13,518 bases of DNA from the NCBI GenBank assembly GCA_013203755.1, contig JABMPI010000366.1:1-13518 (forward strand), read 5' to 3'. Position numbers and translations under genes: made by a program. Position 1 is the first letter of the stretch; each line of letters opens with the position of its first letter. Under the pieces are notes generated by a model. That model ran no database searches. It was not told the origin of the DNA and was given only the letters and a program-made list of their open reading frames with translations. Positions 1-6,812 of the stretch are shown one piece after another. This stretch comes from Bacteroidota bacterium (GTDB taxonomy: Bacteria; Bacteroidota; Bacteroidia; Bacteroidales; Prolixibacteraceae).

Positions 1-623
1 AAATGGTTCGTGTTGCTTTGGTTGGTTATACTAATGTTGGGAAATCAACCATTATGAATATGATGGCTAAATCTGAAGTATTTGCTGAGAATAAATTATT
101 TGCAACGCTTGATACTACGGTTCGAAAAGTGGTAATTGGTAACCTTCCTTTTCTTTTGGCTGACACTGTTGGTTTTATTCGTAAACTTCCGCATGGTTTG
201 GTAGAGTCTTTTAAATCTACATTGGACGAAGTACGCGAGGCTGATGTTTTACTTCACATTGTAGATATTTCGCATTCGGGATTCGAGGAGCAGATTGAAA
301 CAGTTGACAGTACTTTACTGGAAATAAATGCAGGTGATAAACCAACTATTTACATTTTCAATAAAATAGATGCATTTAGTTTTGTGGAAAAAGATGAGGA
401 TGATTTAAGTCCACGGACAAAAGATAATTTCTCATTGGAGGAGTGGCAAAATTCATGGATGGCAAAAAGTAATACTCCGGCGCTTTTTATTTCGGCAAAG
501 CAAAAATCAAATATCGAAGATTTCAAAAAGGAATTGTACGAGCGGGTGAAAAATATTCATTCTCAACGATTTCCATATAACCAATATCTGTACGATTCAA
601 ATTGGGAAATAGGAGAGCAATAG
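1..623 (+). CDS. hflX: GTPase HflX, C-terminal part (5' end outside window)
   Basis: This is the 3' portion of a ribosome-associated HflX-family GTPase; the N-terminal HflX domain lies before the window. In known members the protein binds the 50S subunit and helps split or rescue stalled ribosomes. Counting from the Met at base 3, which is internal and not the real start, the visible G-domain has the P-loop GYTNVGKST (8-16), the G2 threonines (38-39) in TLDTTVR, G3 DTVGF (54-58), G4 NKID (120-123) and G5 SAK (164-166). The motif TLDTTVRK and the DTVGFIRKLPH switch II are typical of HflX rather than Era or Obg. The stop is TAG at 621-623, followed 30 bases later by a strong hairpin. The downstream gene, metF, is convergent and functionally unrelated. 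Identification is firm; only the missing 5' end limits it. Confidence 0.93.
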   Translation, partial: MVRVALVGYTNVGKSTIMNMMAKSEVFAENKLFATLDTTVRKVVIGNLPFLLADTVGFIRKLPHGLVESFKSTLDEVREADVLLHIVDISHSGFEEQIETVDSTLLEINAGDKPTIYIFNKIDAFSFVEKDEDDLSPRTKDNFSLEEWQNSWMAKSNTPALFISAKQKSNIEDFKKELYERVKNIHSQRFPYNQYLYDSNWEIGEQ

Positions 624-625
624 AA

Positions 626-653
626 GTTCAGAGTTTCAAGTTCAAAGTTTAAA
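626..653 (+). repeat. Four tandem degenerate heptamers, consensus GTTYAAA
   Basis: Immediately after the hflX stop there are four back-to-back 7-base units (626-632, 633-639, 640-646, 647-653), each a variant of GTTYAAA. They run into the left arm of the terminator. Such low-complexity spacers are common in Bacteroidota intergenic DNA. No function can be assigned. Confidence 0.5.
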
Positions 654-694
654 GAATAAAGCACAGAAAATTGAAATTTTCTGTGCTTTATTCT
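653..694. terminator. Bidirectional terminator between hflX and metF
   Basis: A perfect 20-base inverted repeat (653-672 and 675-694) has only two bases between its arms; the core is AAAGCACAG paired with CTGTGCTTT. A-rich sequence on the left and T-rich sequence on the right give weak U-tracts in both directions. It lies between the convergent hflX and metF stops, where a shared terminator is expected. Confidence 0.85.
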
Positions 695-720
695 CTCACT
701 ACTAAAATCTCAAATCTGCC

Positions 721-1674
721 TTAAAAAGCTGCCTTTACAATTTCCCCAACATTATCAGAAATTCCATAGGTGTAAATGTGTAGCGATGGTGCATTATTAG
801 CAACCAAATCTTTCGATTGAAGAATAGCCCATTCCGTTCCCACTCTTCGGGCTTCCTCGTTATTTTTGCATTTTGCCAGTTCGGTAGCTAACTCAGTTGG
901 TAAATCAATACTAAATATTTTGGGTAAAACCGTCAACTGATTTTTCAAATTAATTGGTTTTATCCCAGGAATAATTGGAACTGTAATTCCTGCTTCGCGG
1001 CACTTTTCTACAAAATCGTAATATACTTGATTGTCAAAAAACATCTGCGTAACAATGTAATCTGCACCGGCATCTACCTTTTGTTTCAAATAACTAAGAT
1101 CGAGTTCTTTATTTGGTGACTCAAAGTGTTTTTCCGGATAACCAGCCACTCCAATGCAGAAATCTAATGGAGTGCTGTTTTTCAAGTCAGCCTCTAAATA
1201 TTTTCCTTTTTGAAGGTCTTTTATTTGAGCTACCAATTCATCGGCGCTGGAATGTCCATTTGGATCTGGTTTAAAAACATGTTGGTTTTTAACCCCATCG
1301 CCACGCAATGCCAAAACATTCTCGATCCCCAGAAAATTTAAATCGATTAGAACATGCTCTGTTTCACTTTTTGAAAATCCACCACAAAGTATATGTGGAA
1401 TTACAGGAATACCATATTTGTGTTGAATAGCGGCCGCAATTGCAACTGTTCCCGGACGTTTGCGAACGGTATGTTTTACAATACTTCCATCATTTAATTC
1501 TTTAAATTCCAGTTCGTCGCGATGGGTCGTAATGTTAATATATTTTGGGTCGAAATCCACAAGACTTTCTATTGTCCGGTACATCCTACTCGTATCGTTT
1601 CCTTTTAATGGAGGTAAAAGTTCAAACGAAAAAACAGTACTTTTTGCCTTATTTATTATGTCAATTACCTTCAT
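721..1674 (-). CDS. metF: 5,10-methylenetetrahydrofolate reductase
   Basis: This flavoprotein reduces 5,10-methylene-THF to 5-methyl-THF, the methyl donor for MetH, which is also in this window. The 317-residue length is close to bacterial MetF (about 300). Visible family motifs are SFELLPP near the N terminus, with Glu18 as the expected catalytic acid, LRGD (123-126) whose Asp contacts FAD, AGYPEKH (177-183), and QMFFD (210-214) whose Gln contacts folate. PGIKP (236-240) is also typical. The ATG at 1674 overlaps the TGA of the upstream small membrane protein gene as ATGA, which argues for this start and for translational coupling. No SAM riboswitch is visible upstream, unlike the homocysteine operon. 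The call is secure. Confidence 0.96.
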   Translation of the reverse strand: MKVIDIINKAKSTVFSFELLPPLKGNDTSRMYRTIESLVDFDPKYINITTHRDELEFKELNDGSIVKHTVRKRPGTVAIAAAIQHKYGIPVIPHILCGGFSKSETEHVLIDLNFLGIENVLALRGDGVKNQHVFKPDPNGHSSADELVAQIKDLQKGKYLEADLKNSTPLDFCIGVAGYPEKHFESPNKELDLSYLKQKVDAGADYIVTQMFFDNQVYYDFVEKCREAGITVPIIPGIKPINLKNQLTVLPKIFSIDLPTELATELAKCKNNEEARRVGTEWAILQSKDLVANNAPSLHIYTYGISDNVGEIVKAAF

Positions 1675-1829
1675 TTTTTGAATATATTTTCAATTTTGCG
1701 TTGTGCTTTATTTGCCTCGCGGTCGATTTCTGCTTCAACAGAATTGTTGAAATGAAAAATTACATCCAGGATAAACATTAATAACACACCTAACAGGAAA
1801 TAAATTATTTTGTTTTTGAAATTTTTCAT
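1671..1829 (-). CDS. Small single-pass membrane protein, translationally coupled to metF
   Basis: This is a 52-residue protein of unknown function. It has a basic N terminus, one strongly hydrophobic segment (about residues 8-27), then a charged, helix-forming tail rich in Glu, Lys, Arg and Asn (about 29-52). Its TGA stop overlaps the metF ATG in ATGA. An in-frame ATG 33 bases upstream (1862) would add 11 residues; I prefer the ATG at 1829 because it starts directly before the basic residues and transmembrane segment, but no Shine-Dalgarno decides it. The overlap and the membrane-protein composition are the reasons to think it is real. It could instead be a chance ORF; conservation in front of metF in relatives would settle it. 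Confidence 0.55.
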   Translation of the reverse strand: MKNFKNKIIYFLLGVLLMFILDVIFHFNNSVEAEIDREANKAQRKIENIFKK

Positions 1830-1930
1830 CGTAAATATCTTGATTGTGTGGTAAAAATACAAAAAAGTGGGTTTTTAGGTGTTTGTAATTGTATACGCCT
1901 TAAAAATTTAATATTGTTCCAATGTAGCTT

Positions 1931-3139
1931 TTATAGAAACCTGCTCATCGATTCTTTTAACTGCGTACTAATGAAGACGTTAAATGCAGTCAGGATTATA
2001 AATGAAATCATCGCAATTAATACTCCAATTTTATTCAAGCCAAAAACAAAAATGACTCCTGAAATCTGTCCTGCTAAAAGAATGATTCCCTGAGATGTAG
2101 ATTCGGGGGCAGGATAACTTTTTTCTGCTCCGTACTGAAAACCTACCGGGGCGGCACCCATTATAAAGAATCCTAAAATAAATGCTGAGATTAGCATAGG
2201 AATAAATTCAGTAAATACAGTTAGCCCAATTAATCCGGGCAACATAAAAATCATGCAAATGGTAACAAATGGTTTCCGTTTTCTTTTTTTGTCTGAAAGC
2301 GCAGATAGAATTAAAGCTCCTAAAACTCCACCCAACAACATTATGCCACCGATCATTCCGGTTTCATCCATAGTTGAATTCCTGCAAACCTGATCGATAC
2401 AGGTACTAACTGCATTAAATATTCCTAAGCCGATAAAGAATAGAATTAACAGAAATCTCATGTCGCGATTATTGAAAATATCTTTGATTCCAGCAATTGG
2501 ATCGGTTCTTTGAATAAACTCTTCGGAAGCTGGCGGAGTTGGTGGTTCTTCGCGCATAAATGCAATTATTAAAATGGCTGCGGCAATAGAGGCAATTCCA
2601 TAAATCCAAAGCATTCTAACAAAATCGTAACTGCCATTTTGCATTATTGGAATTAGCATTGGAGTTAGAGCCAAAGCAATAATAATTCCTGAATATTGAG
2701 CCAGAGTGCCCACTCCAACAGCTGTTGCTCGCTCTTCTATTGGAAACCATTTTGCGCCAACCTTGGTAACGGCATTTAAAATAAATGGTTGTGCAACTGC
2801 CAGCCCAATTTGTGCAATGGTAACCAACAACAGGCTATTTCCTCCCCAGGCTTTTAGTACTCCAAATGTACCTGTAAGCAAAGCTCCAATAACTAATCCT
2901 TTTCTTAATCCCCAAGTGTCAATAATATAAGAGGCCGGAATACTCATTACAATAAAAACCAACATATAAATCATTGAAAGAAAATCGATTCGAAGTGCAG
3001 AAGTGTGGTAGAATTCCTGCGCAGCACTTGAAACAGATGCAAAGGTTAGCCACTGGATTTGGATTATTACACTTATTGCAAAATAGATAGCGAGGATGAC
3101 CCAACGGTAGGGGTAAACTTTAATTTTCGTTTTACTCAT
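1931..3139 (-). CDS. MFS transporter resembling the FLVCR/SLC49 family
   Basis: A 402-residue major facilitator protein with about twelve hydrophobic segments. The loop 2-3 motif is DTWGLRKG (74-81), and the 8-9 loop contains SDKKRKRK (282-289). The segments QPFILNA (117-123) and WFPIEERATA (131-140), then PVGFQYGAEKSYP (331-343) followed by a Pro-Glu-Ser-Thr-Ser-Gln-Gly stretch, resemble the conserved regions of eukaryotic FLVCR (SLC49) proteins, reported to carry heme, choline or ethanolamine. The bacterial substrate cannot be read from the sequence. It is divergent from the AraC/TPR regulator across a 212-base spacer with a nested dyad, so that regulator may control it. It is followed on the same strand, after about 100 bases, by the small membrane gene and metF. 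MFS membership is sure; subfamily is likely. Confidence 0.85.
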   Translation of the reverse strand: MSKTKIKVYPYRWVILAIYFAISVIIQIQWLTFASVSSAAQEFYHTSALRIDFLSMIYMLVFIVMSIPASYIIDTWGLRKGLVIGALLTGTFGVLKAWGGNSLLLVTIAQIGLAVAQPFILNAVTKVGAKWFPIEERATAVGVGTLAQYSGIIIALALTPMLIPIMQNGSYDFVRMLWIYGIASIAAAILIIAFMREEPPTPPASEEFIQRTDPIAGIKDIFNNRDMRFLLILFFIGLGIFNAVSTCIDQVCRNSTMDETGMIGGIMLLGGVLGALILSALSDKKRKRKPFVTICMIFMLPGLIGLTVFTEFIPMLISAFILGFFIMGAAPVGFQYGAEKSYPAPESTSQGIILLAGQISGVIFVFGLNKIGVLIAMISFIILTAFNVFISTQLKESMSRFL

Positions 3140-3220
3140 TAAGATTTGATTTTAGAACCTGTGTATAATACGCAACAATATTGCAAAAAAAACATTGATA
3201 TTCTAAAAACGGATGTTAGG

Positions 3221-3278
3221 ATTTGAGGGTTGAAGTTTAACCCGGGATATTCCCCATTTTTAATTTTTACCCTCAAAT
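3221..3278. promoter_or_regulatory. Nested inverted repeats in the divergent MFS/regulator spacer
   Basis: A perfect 10-base inverted repeat, ATTTGAGGGT (3221-3230) and ACCCTCAAAT (3269-3278), encloses two smaller ones: GGGTTGAA with TTTAACCC (3227-3243, one G:T) and GGGATATTCCC (3244-3254). It sits between the two divergent start codons. This density of dyad symmetry is what an operator looks like, but the binding protein is unknown; the adjacent AraC-type regulator is the obvious candidate. Confidence 0.45.
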
Positions 3279-3326
3279 ATCTGATTTATAGCAAATAAGT
3301 TGTAAATTTAAAACGCTTATTTCAAT

Positions 3327-3334
3327 TAATTTTG
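3327..3334 (+). promoter_or_regulatory. Candidate -7 element for the AraC/TPR regulator gene
   Basis: TAATTTTG matches the Bacteroidota -7 consensus TAnnTTTG exactly and ends 17 bases before the ATG at 3352, so the leader would be only about a dozen bases. No good TTTG -33 element is found at the usual spacing, so this is a weak call. Confidence 0.35.
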
Positions 3335-3351
3335 AAGATTAAAAAACTTTT

Positions 3352-5220
3352 ATGATTGAAACTTTCATAAATAAAATCAGACTAATCGTTTTAAAGAATA
3401 TTGAAAATGATGCATTTGGTGTCAGTGAACTGGCTTCTGAATTGGGTTTTAGCCGATCTCAAATTTTACGAAAAGTTAAAACTCAAACCAGAAAATCTGC
3501 AAATCAATTAATCCGGGAAATCAGACTTGAAGAAGCGGTAAAACTGTTAAAGGAAGGTGAATGCACAGCTTCCGAAATTGCATACAAAGTAGGTTTTAGC
3601 AGTCCATCTTATTTTAACAAGTGTTTCCTCGATCAATATGGATTTACACCCGGTGAATATAAAAATCAAAACAGCGGAGTAATAGATGGGATTAACTTGC
3701 CTAATGCGATTAAACCAACCCCATCAAAAATATTAAACAGAGTTATTTTTTCAACCTTAATTGTTGTAATCTTAATTTTTGCATTTCTATTCCGTGAGAA
3801 GGCAGATTTTTTAAAGGGCAATTCTGAATTTCAGGAAGCATCTATTGCTGTACTCCCATTATTGGATCTTTCGGAAAAGAAAGACAAAGAATATTTAGCT
3901 GTTGGTTTAACCGATGCAATTACGCTCGAACTTTCCAAATTAAAGGGTTTGCGTGTTATATCAAGAGGCTCGGCGATGATGTTTCAGGATTCAACTAAAC
4001 TCTATTCAGAAATAGCAAAAAAACTGGGAGTTGATTTATTGTTGGAGGGATCGGTAATTTATAGTACAGATAGTTTGAGAGTTATCGTTCAACTTATCGA
4101 GCCTTTCCCAAAAGAAAGACACTTGTGGGCCAAAAAATACGACCAGAACTCTTCCAATATTTTTCATTTGGCCGATGATATTTCAAGTCAGATAGCAAAA
4201 AAAATTCATCTGGTTGTTTCTCCTGAAGTGGCAAAAAATCAGGTAAAACAAGTTGATCCAAAAGCGTATGAATTGTATTTAAGAGGAAAGTATTTGTGGT
4301 ATCAGCAAAATACAGCTGCCATGAAAAATGCAATCAAATATTTAAAGGAATCCATTGAAATTGATTCCAGTTATGCACCTGCTTACTCGACTCTTGCTGA
4401 AGCTTATATTTCGATAAATAAGTTTATACTGAATAACGAAGAAAAACTACAAAATCGAGTTGATAGTAGAAAAGCCATTAATAATGCATTAAATAAAGCC
4501 ATTGAATTAGATGGTTCTTTAGGAGATGCATTTATTACCCGGGGAAATATTCTTGGCAAATTTGACTGGGATTGGGAAGGCATGAAAAAAATGGCAGAAA
4601 AAGGATTGCAATTAAATCCAAATAATTCGTATGGGTACATCCTTTTGTCTAATTATCACCTTATAAAAGGAGACCTGGATAATGCTCTAAATGAGGCTTT
4701 GGTGGCTGAAAAGCTCGATCCGCTAAATCCCAGAACGGGATGTTTGGTTGCCGAAACCTATTTTATGGATAAGCAATTTGAGAAATCGATAAATCAATAC
4801 AATAAAGTTTTGGAGCTTTTCCCCGGATATGGTTTTGCATGGGATGGAATCGGCTACGCACAGTTTAATAGCGGACAGAGGGAAGTAGCCATGAGATCGT
4901 GGGGAAAGTTACATGTTATTATGGGGAATAACGATATGGCTGAATATTTTAAAGCGAACGCTGTTGAAAAAGCGCTCAATCATTGGATTGAACTGGCAAT
5001 TAAAGGCGAAAGTTTATTATGTTCCAACCCTACCATTATCGCTCAGGCGCAAATGTTTGTTAATGAAAAAGAGGGAGCACTTGAATATCTTGAATTGGCA
5101 TTTGAAGTAAAAAATGAAGATTTGCCCATAATGTTGCAGCGTCCTCATTTTTTTCCTTTGCACGACGAACCCCGTTTTAAAGAACTGGTTAAAAAAGTTG
5201 GTGTAACTCTAATCCAATAA
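3352..5220 (+). CDS. Membrane-bound AraC-type regulator with TolB-like and TPR domains
   Basis: A 622-residue one-component regulator. Residues about 20-105 form an AraC-family DNA-binding domain, including the signature SEIAYKVGFSSPSYFNKCF and a GFTPGEY ending. A single hydrophobic helix (about 130-147) follows. Residues about 162-290 resemble the TolB-like N-terminal domain often fused to transcription factors or cyclases, with SIAVLPLLDLS, a GLTDAI motif and LEGSV. The rest (about 300-620) is tetratricopeptide repeats. The AraC domain being N-terminal and cytoplasmic, with sensory repeats on the other side of the membrane, is the ToxR/CadC-like layout common in Bacteroidota. It is divergent from the MFS gene and upstream of two exported-protein genes, which are its likely targets. 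Ligand unknown. Architecture is clear; targets are inferred. Confidence 0.88.
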   Translation: MIETFINKIRLIVLKNIENDAFGVSELASELGFSRSQILRKVKTQTRKSANQLIREIRLEEAVKLLKEGECTASEIAYKVGFSSPSYFNKCFLDQYGFTPGEYKNQNSGVIDGINLPNAIKPTPSKILNRVIFSTLIVVILIFAFLFREKADFLKGNSEFQEASIAVLPLLDLSEKKDKEYLAVGLTDAITLELSKLKGLRVISRGSAMMFQDSTKLYSEIAKKLGVDLLLEGSVIYSTDSLRVIVQLIEPFPKERHLWAKKYDQNSSNIFHLADDISSQIAKKIHLVVSPEVAKNQVKQVDPKAYELYLRGKYLWYQQNTAAMKNAIKYLKESIEIDSSYAPAYSTLAEAYISINKFILNNEEKLQNRVDSRKAINNALNKAIELDGSLGDAFITRGNILGKFDWDWEGMKKMAEKGLQLNPNNSYGYILLSNYHLIKGDLDNALNEALVAEKLDPLNPRTGCLVAETYFMDKQFEKSINQYNKVLELFPGYGFAWDGIGYAQFNSGQREVAMRSWGKLHVIMGNNDMAEYFKANAVEKALNHWIELAIKGESLLCSNPTIIAQAQMFVNEKEGALEYLELAFEVKNEDLPIMLQRPHFFPLHDEPRFKELVKKVGVTLIQ

Positions 5221-5288
5221 CCCAACCGGTTTTCTTGCGCACCTTTTTCCTATTTTCTATCTTCCCAATAAAGCTGTTTGCCAACAAA

Positions 5289-5341
5289 TGCTTCATAATT
5301 ATAATTCATGCGTTAAAATTGGAATGAATTGCTTCATGATT
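5289..5341. promoter_or_regulatory. Direct repeats TGCTTCATRATT upstream of exported-protein genes
   Basis: Two copies of TGCTTCATRATT (5289-5300 and 5330-5341, one mismatch) lie 41 bases apart, close to four helical turns, so they face the same side of the DNA. AraC-family proteins often bind phased direct repeats. They lie 60-115 bases before the start of the first exported-protein gene. Operator function is inferred. Confidence 0.4.
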
Positions 5342-5402
5342 GATAAGTTGTAATCGGAGCTATAGGTGAAATTTACACTGTAAACTTTAAAAACTAATTA
5401 TC

Positions 5403-5816
5403 ATGAAAAATTTAAAATTTCTATTTGTAAGTTTAATTGTAGTATTCTTTTTTGTAAGTACAAGTGTTGATGCTCAAAAAGTGTCTACAAAATGGACAGA
5501 GTATATAGAATTCCCGTGTCCATGTGCTGGTGAAATTCTAACCGGAGACGTCTCTTTTCACGTGGTTGAAAATGCCAATGTTATACACTGGAATATTATT
5601 GGAGGCCAGTTAAAAGGAGCTACAACCGGTAAAACTTACAATTTTTCGAGAACTTCTACTTTTAAACTATCAACAGGCGAACTTGTTTTAAACATCAGGA
5701 CAAAAGGCGAAAATGGATTAACTACTTATTTCCAAATTATTGGTGAAGCAGGTTTAGACGAATATGGTGAATACGTTCCTTTAGATGGAGCAAACGTGAC
5801 ATGGTTTTGTAAATAA
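5403..5816 (+). CDS. Small exported protein of unknown function
   Basis: A 137-residue protein I do not recognise. The first 24 residues are a clear Sec signal peptide: basic start, a Leu/Val/Phe core, and a probable cleavage site after VDA before QKV. The mature part is about 113 residues, rich in Thr, Gly and alternating hydrophobic residues, which suggests an all-beta fold. It has three cysteines: C39 and C41 in FPCPCAG, and C136 as the second-last residue, so a disulfide is possible. No lipobox is present. It follows the AraC/TolB/TPR regulator by 182 bases, with paired direct repeats in that gap, and precedes another exported protein by 83 bases. It may be secreted or periplasmic and controlled by the regulator; no enzymatic motif is visible. 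Confidence 0.75.
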   Translation: MKNLKFLFVSLIVVFFFVSTSVDAQKVSTKWTEYIEFPCPCAGEILTGDVSFHVVENANVIHWNIIGGQLKGATTGKTYNFSRTSTFKLSTGELVLNIRTKGENGLTTYFQIIGEAGLDEYGEYVPLDGANVTWFCK

Positions 5817-5899
5817 AGCTATTTAACCCCCAAACATTCAATTTTTTATTTGAATCAATACTTCTCTGCATCAATAAACCATTTTTTAACCGTAACAAA

Positions 5900-6412
5900 A
5901 TGAAACATTTAATTTTAATTGCCATCTGCTTTTTTACAATGAATTTTCTCAGTGCCCAGCAACCATTTATGGTGCCAGAAGTTACTTCCGAACAAAAACA
6001 GGAAATATTGTATAATCACGTAATTGGATACGCGGTAACCGGAATCGGTTTTGCCAAAACAAAAGGTGCTACACCTGAAGAGTTTGGGAAATACATTGGT
6101 GCTCAGTTTACATCTTTTTGGAATCCCGCAGATGGATTTGAGGCATTTGCCAATGGAATGATATTTATCCTTGCCGGTATGCATCCCGATAACGAAATGC
6201 AAATAGTAGCCCAAAACGAAAAAATGGTCCAATTCAAACTTAAAAATGTTGATATTTCATTTAAAAACGGCCCCATGTTTGGCGTTACCTACGATGAAAT
6301 GTTGGATTGTTCTGAAGGGATTATTTCAGTGTTGGCAAATCACATGAATACATCATTCTCACATAAAATAGTGGATGAGGTTTGGTACGAGGTAACGTTA
6401 AAAGCGAAATAA
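5900..6412 (+). CDS. Second small exported protein of unknown function
   Basis: A 170-residue protein that I cannot place in a family. Residues 1-19 form a Sec signal peptide with likely cleavage after LSA, before QQ. The mature chain has mixed alpha/beta composition, with a Gly-rich helix start (GYAVTGIGFAKTKGATPEEFGKYI is split across about 43-66) and a C-terminal part ending in alternating residues (DEVWYEVTLKA). A single cysteine (in DCSEG) lies in the C-terminal third. The end vaguely recalls small ligand-binding domains such as V4R, but I would not claim it. It is 83 bases after the other exported-protein gene, same strand, so the two are probably one transcription unit. It ends 31 bases before a convergent gene, with a hairpin between. 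Confidence 0.75.
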   Translation: MKHLILIAICFFTMNFLSAQQPFMVPEVTSEQKQEILYNHVIGYAVTGIGFAKTKGATPEEFGKYIGAQFTSFWNPADGFEAFANGMIFILAGMHPDNEMQIVAQNEKMVQFKLKNVDISFKNGPMFGVTYDEMLDCSEGIISVLANHMNTSFSHKIVDEVWYEVTLKAK

Positions 6413-6418
6413 TTGTTA

Positions 6419-6451
6419 CAGGTTGTTTGAATGATAACTTAAACTAACCTG
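6419..6451. terminator. Candidate bidirectional terminator hairpin
   Basis: CAGGTT (6419-6424) pairs with AACCTG (6446-6451), and the stem continues inward to about 12 pairs with G:U and one bulged C. It lies between the convergent 170-residue exported-protein gene and the 94-residue membrane gene, overlapping the last codons of the latter. No strong T-run follows on either strand, so this is moderate. Confidence 0.5.
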
Positions 6452-6728
6452 CAACCAAAATAATCCCCACCAACAGGAATATTGCAAATATTACGAAAGT
6501 AACCAGGAACGGATTGTAATGTTTTCCAACTTCCCCGGATTCAGCAAGGGTTAATTTCTTGTATTTGCCGGCATTATCAAAAATCTTAAAATGCATGGTG
6601 GCTAAACTTACTTTTTCCCCGCGCTTTTTCAGGTAATCCATAATTTTTGCACTAATCGTAAAATTCCAAATCAGGAATATCAATGCGAAAAAGCCAATTG
6701 CTATGGTTAACGTATTCTTGTCCATCAT
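6444..6728 (-). CDS. Small two-pass membrane protein downstream of metH
   Basis: A 94-residue protein of unknown function. It has a hydrophobic segment at about 7-28, a basic middle region (KKRGEKVS, KYKKLTL), a Gly-His-Tyr-Asn-Pro stretch, and a second hydrophobic segment at about 72-92 ending in the chain's C terminus. The start could be either of two adjacent ATGs (6728 or 6725); no Shine-Dalgarno favours one. It lies 84 bases after the metH stop on the same strand, and the gap holds a heptad-like repeat rather than an obvious terminator, so readthrough from metH is possible. Nothing in it links it to methionine metabolism. It looks like a real gene from its composition and its place right before a convergent terminator. 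Confidence 0.7.
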   Translation of the reverse strand: MMDKNTLTIAIGFFALIFLIWNFTISAKIMDYLKKRGEKVSLATMHFKIFDNAGKYKKLTLAESGEVGKHYNPFLVTFVIFAIFLLVGIILVAG

Positions 6729-6770
6729 TTTAAATCAGTATCCAAACAAGAAAAATAATTACAAAAACCA

Positions 6771-6812
6771 ATTCTTCAATTTCCCTCTTCAAACTCCCAA
6801 CTTCCAGCTTTC
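6771..6812 (-). repeat. Degenerate heptad-like repeat between metH and the 94-residue gene
   Basis: Read on the minus strand this stretch is a run of roughly 7-base purine-rich units such as AAGCTGG, AAGTTGG, GAGTTTG and AAGAGGG. It resembles, in style but not sequence, the heptamers after hflX. No pairing or binding role is evident. Confidence 0.4.

Noticed and set aside
1830..1862. Upstream ATG extending the small membrane protein by 11 residues
   Set aside because: It adds residues before the basic N terminus and transmembrane segment that do not look like part of it; not excluded, but less likely.
1848..2093. 81-residue plus-strand ORF across the end of the MFS gene
   Set aside because: It is antisense to the transporter's conserved C terminus and has no supporting features.
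5836..5855. Hairpin ATTCAA/TTGAAT between the two exported-protein genes
   Set aside because: Only six AT-rich pairs with an eight-base loop and no T-run after it; too weak to call a terminator.
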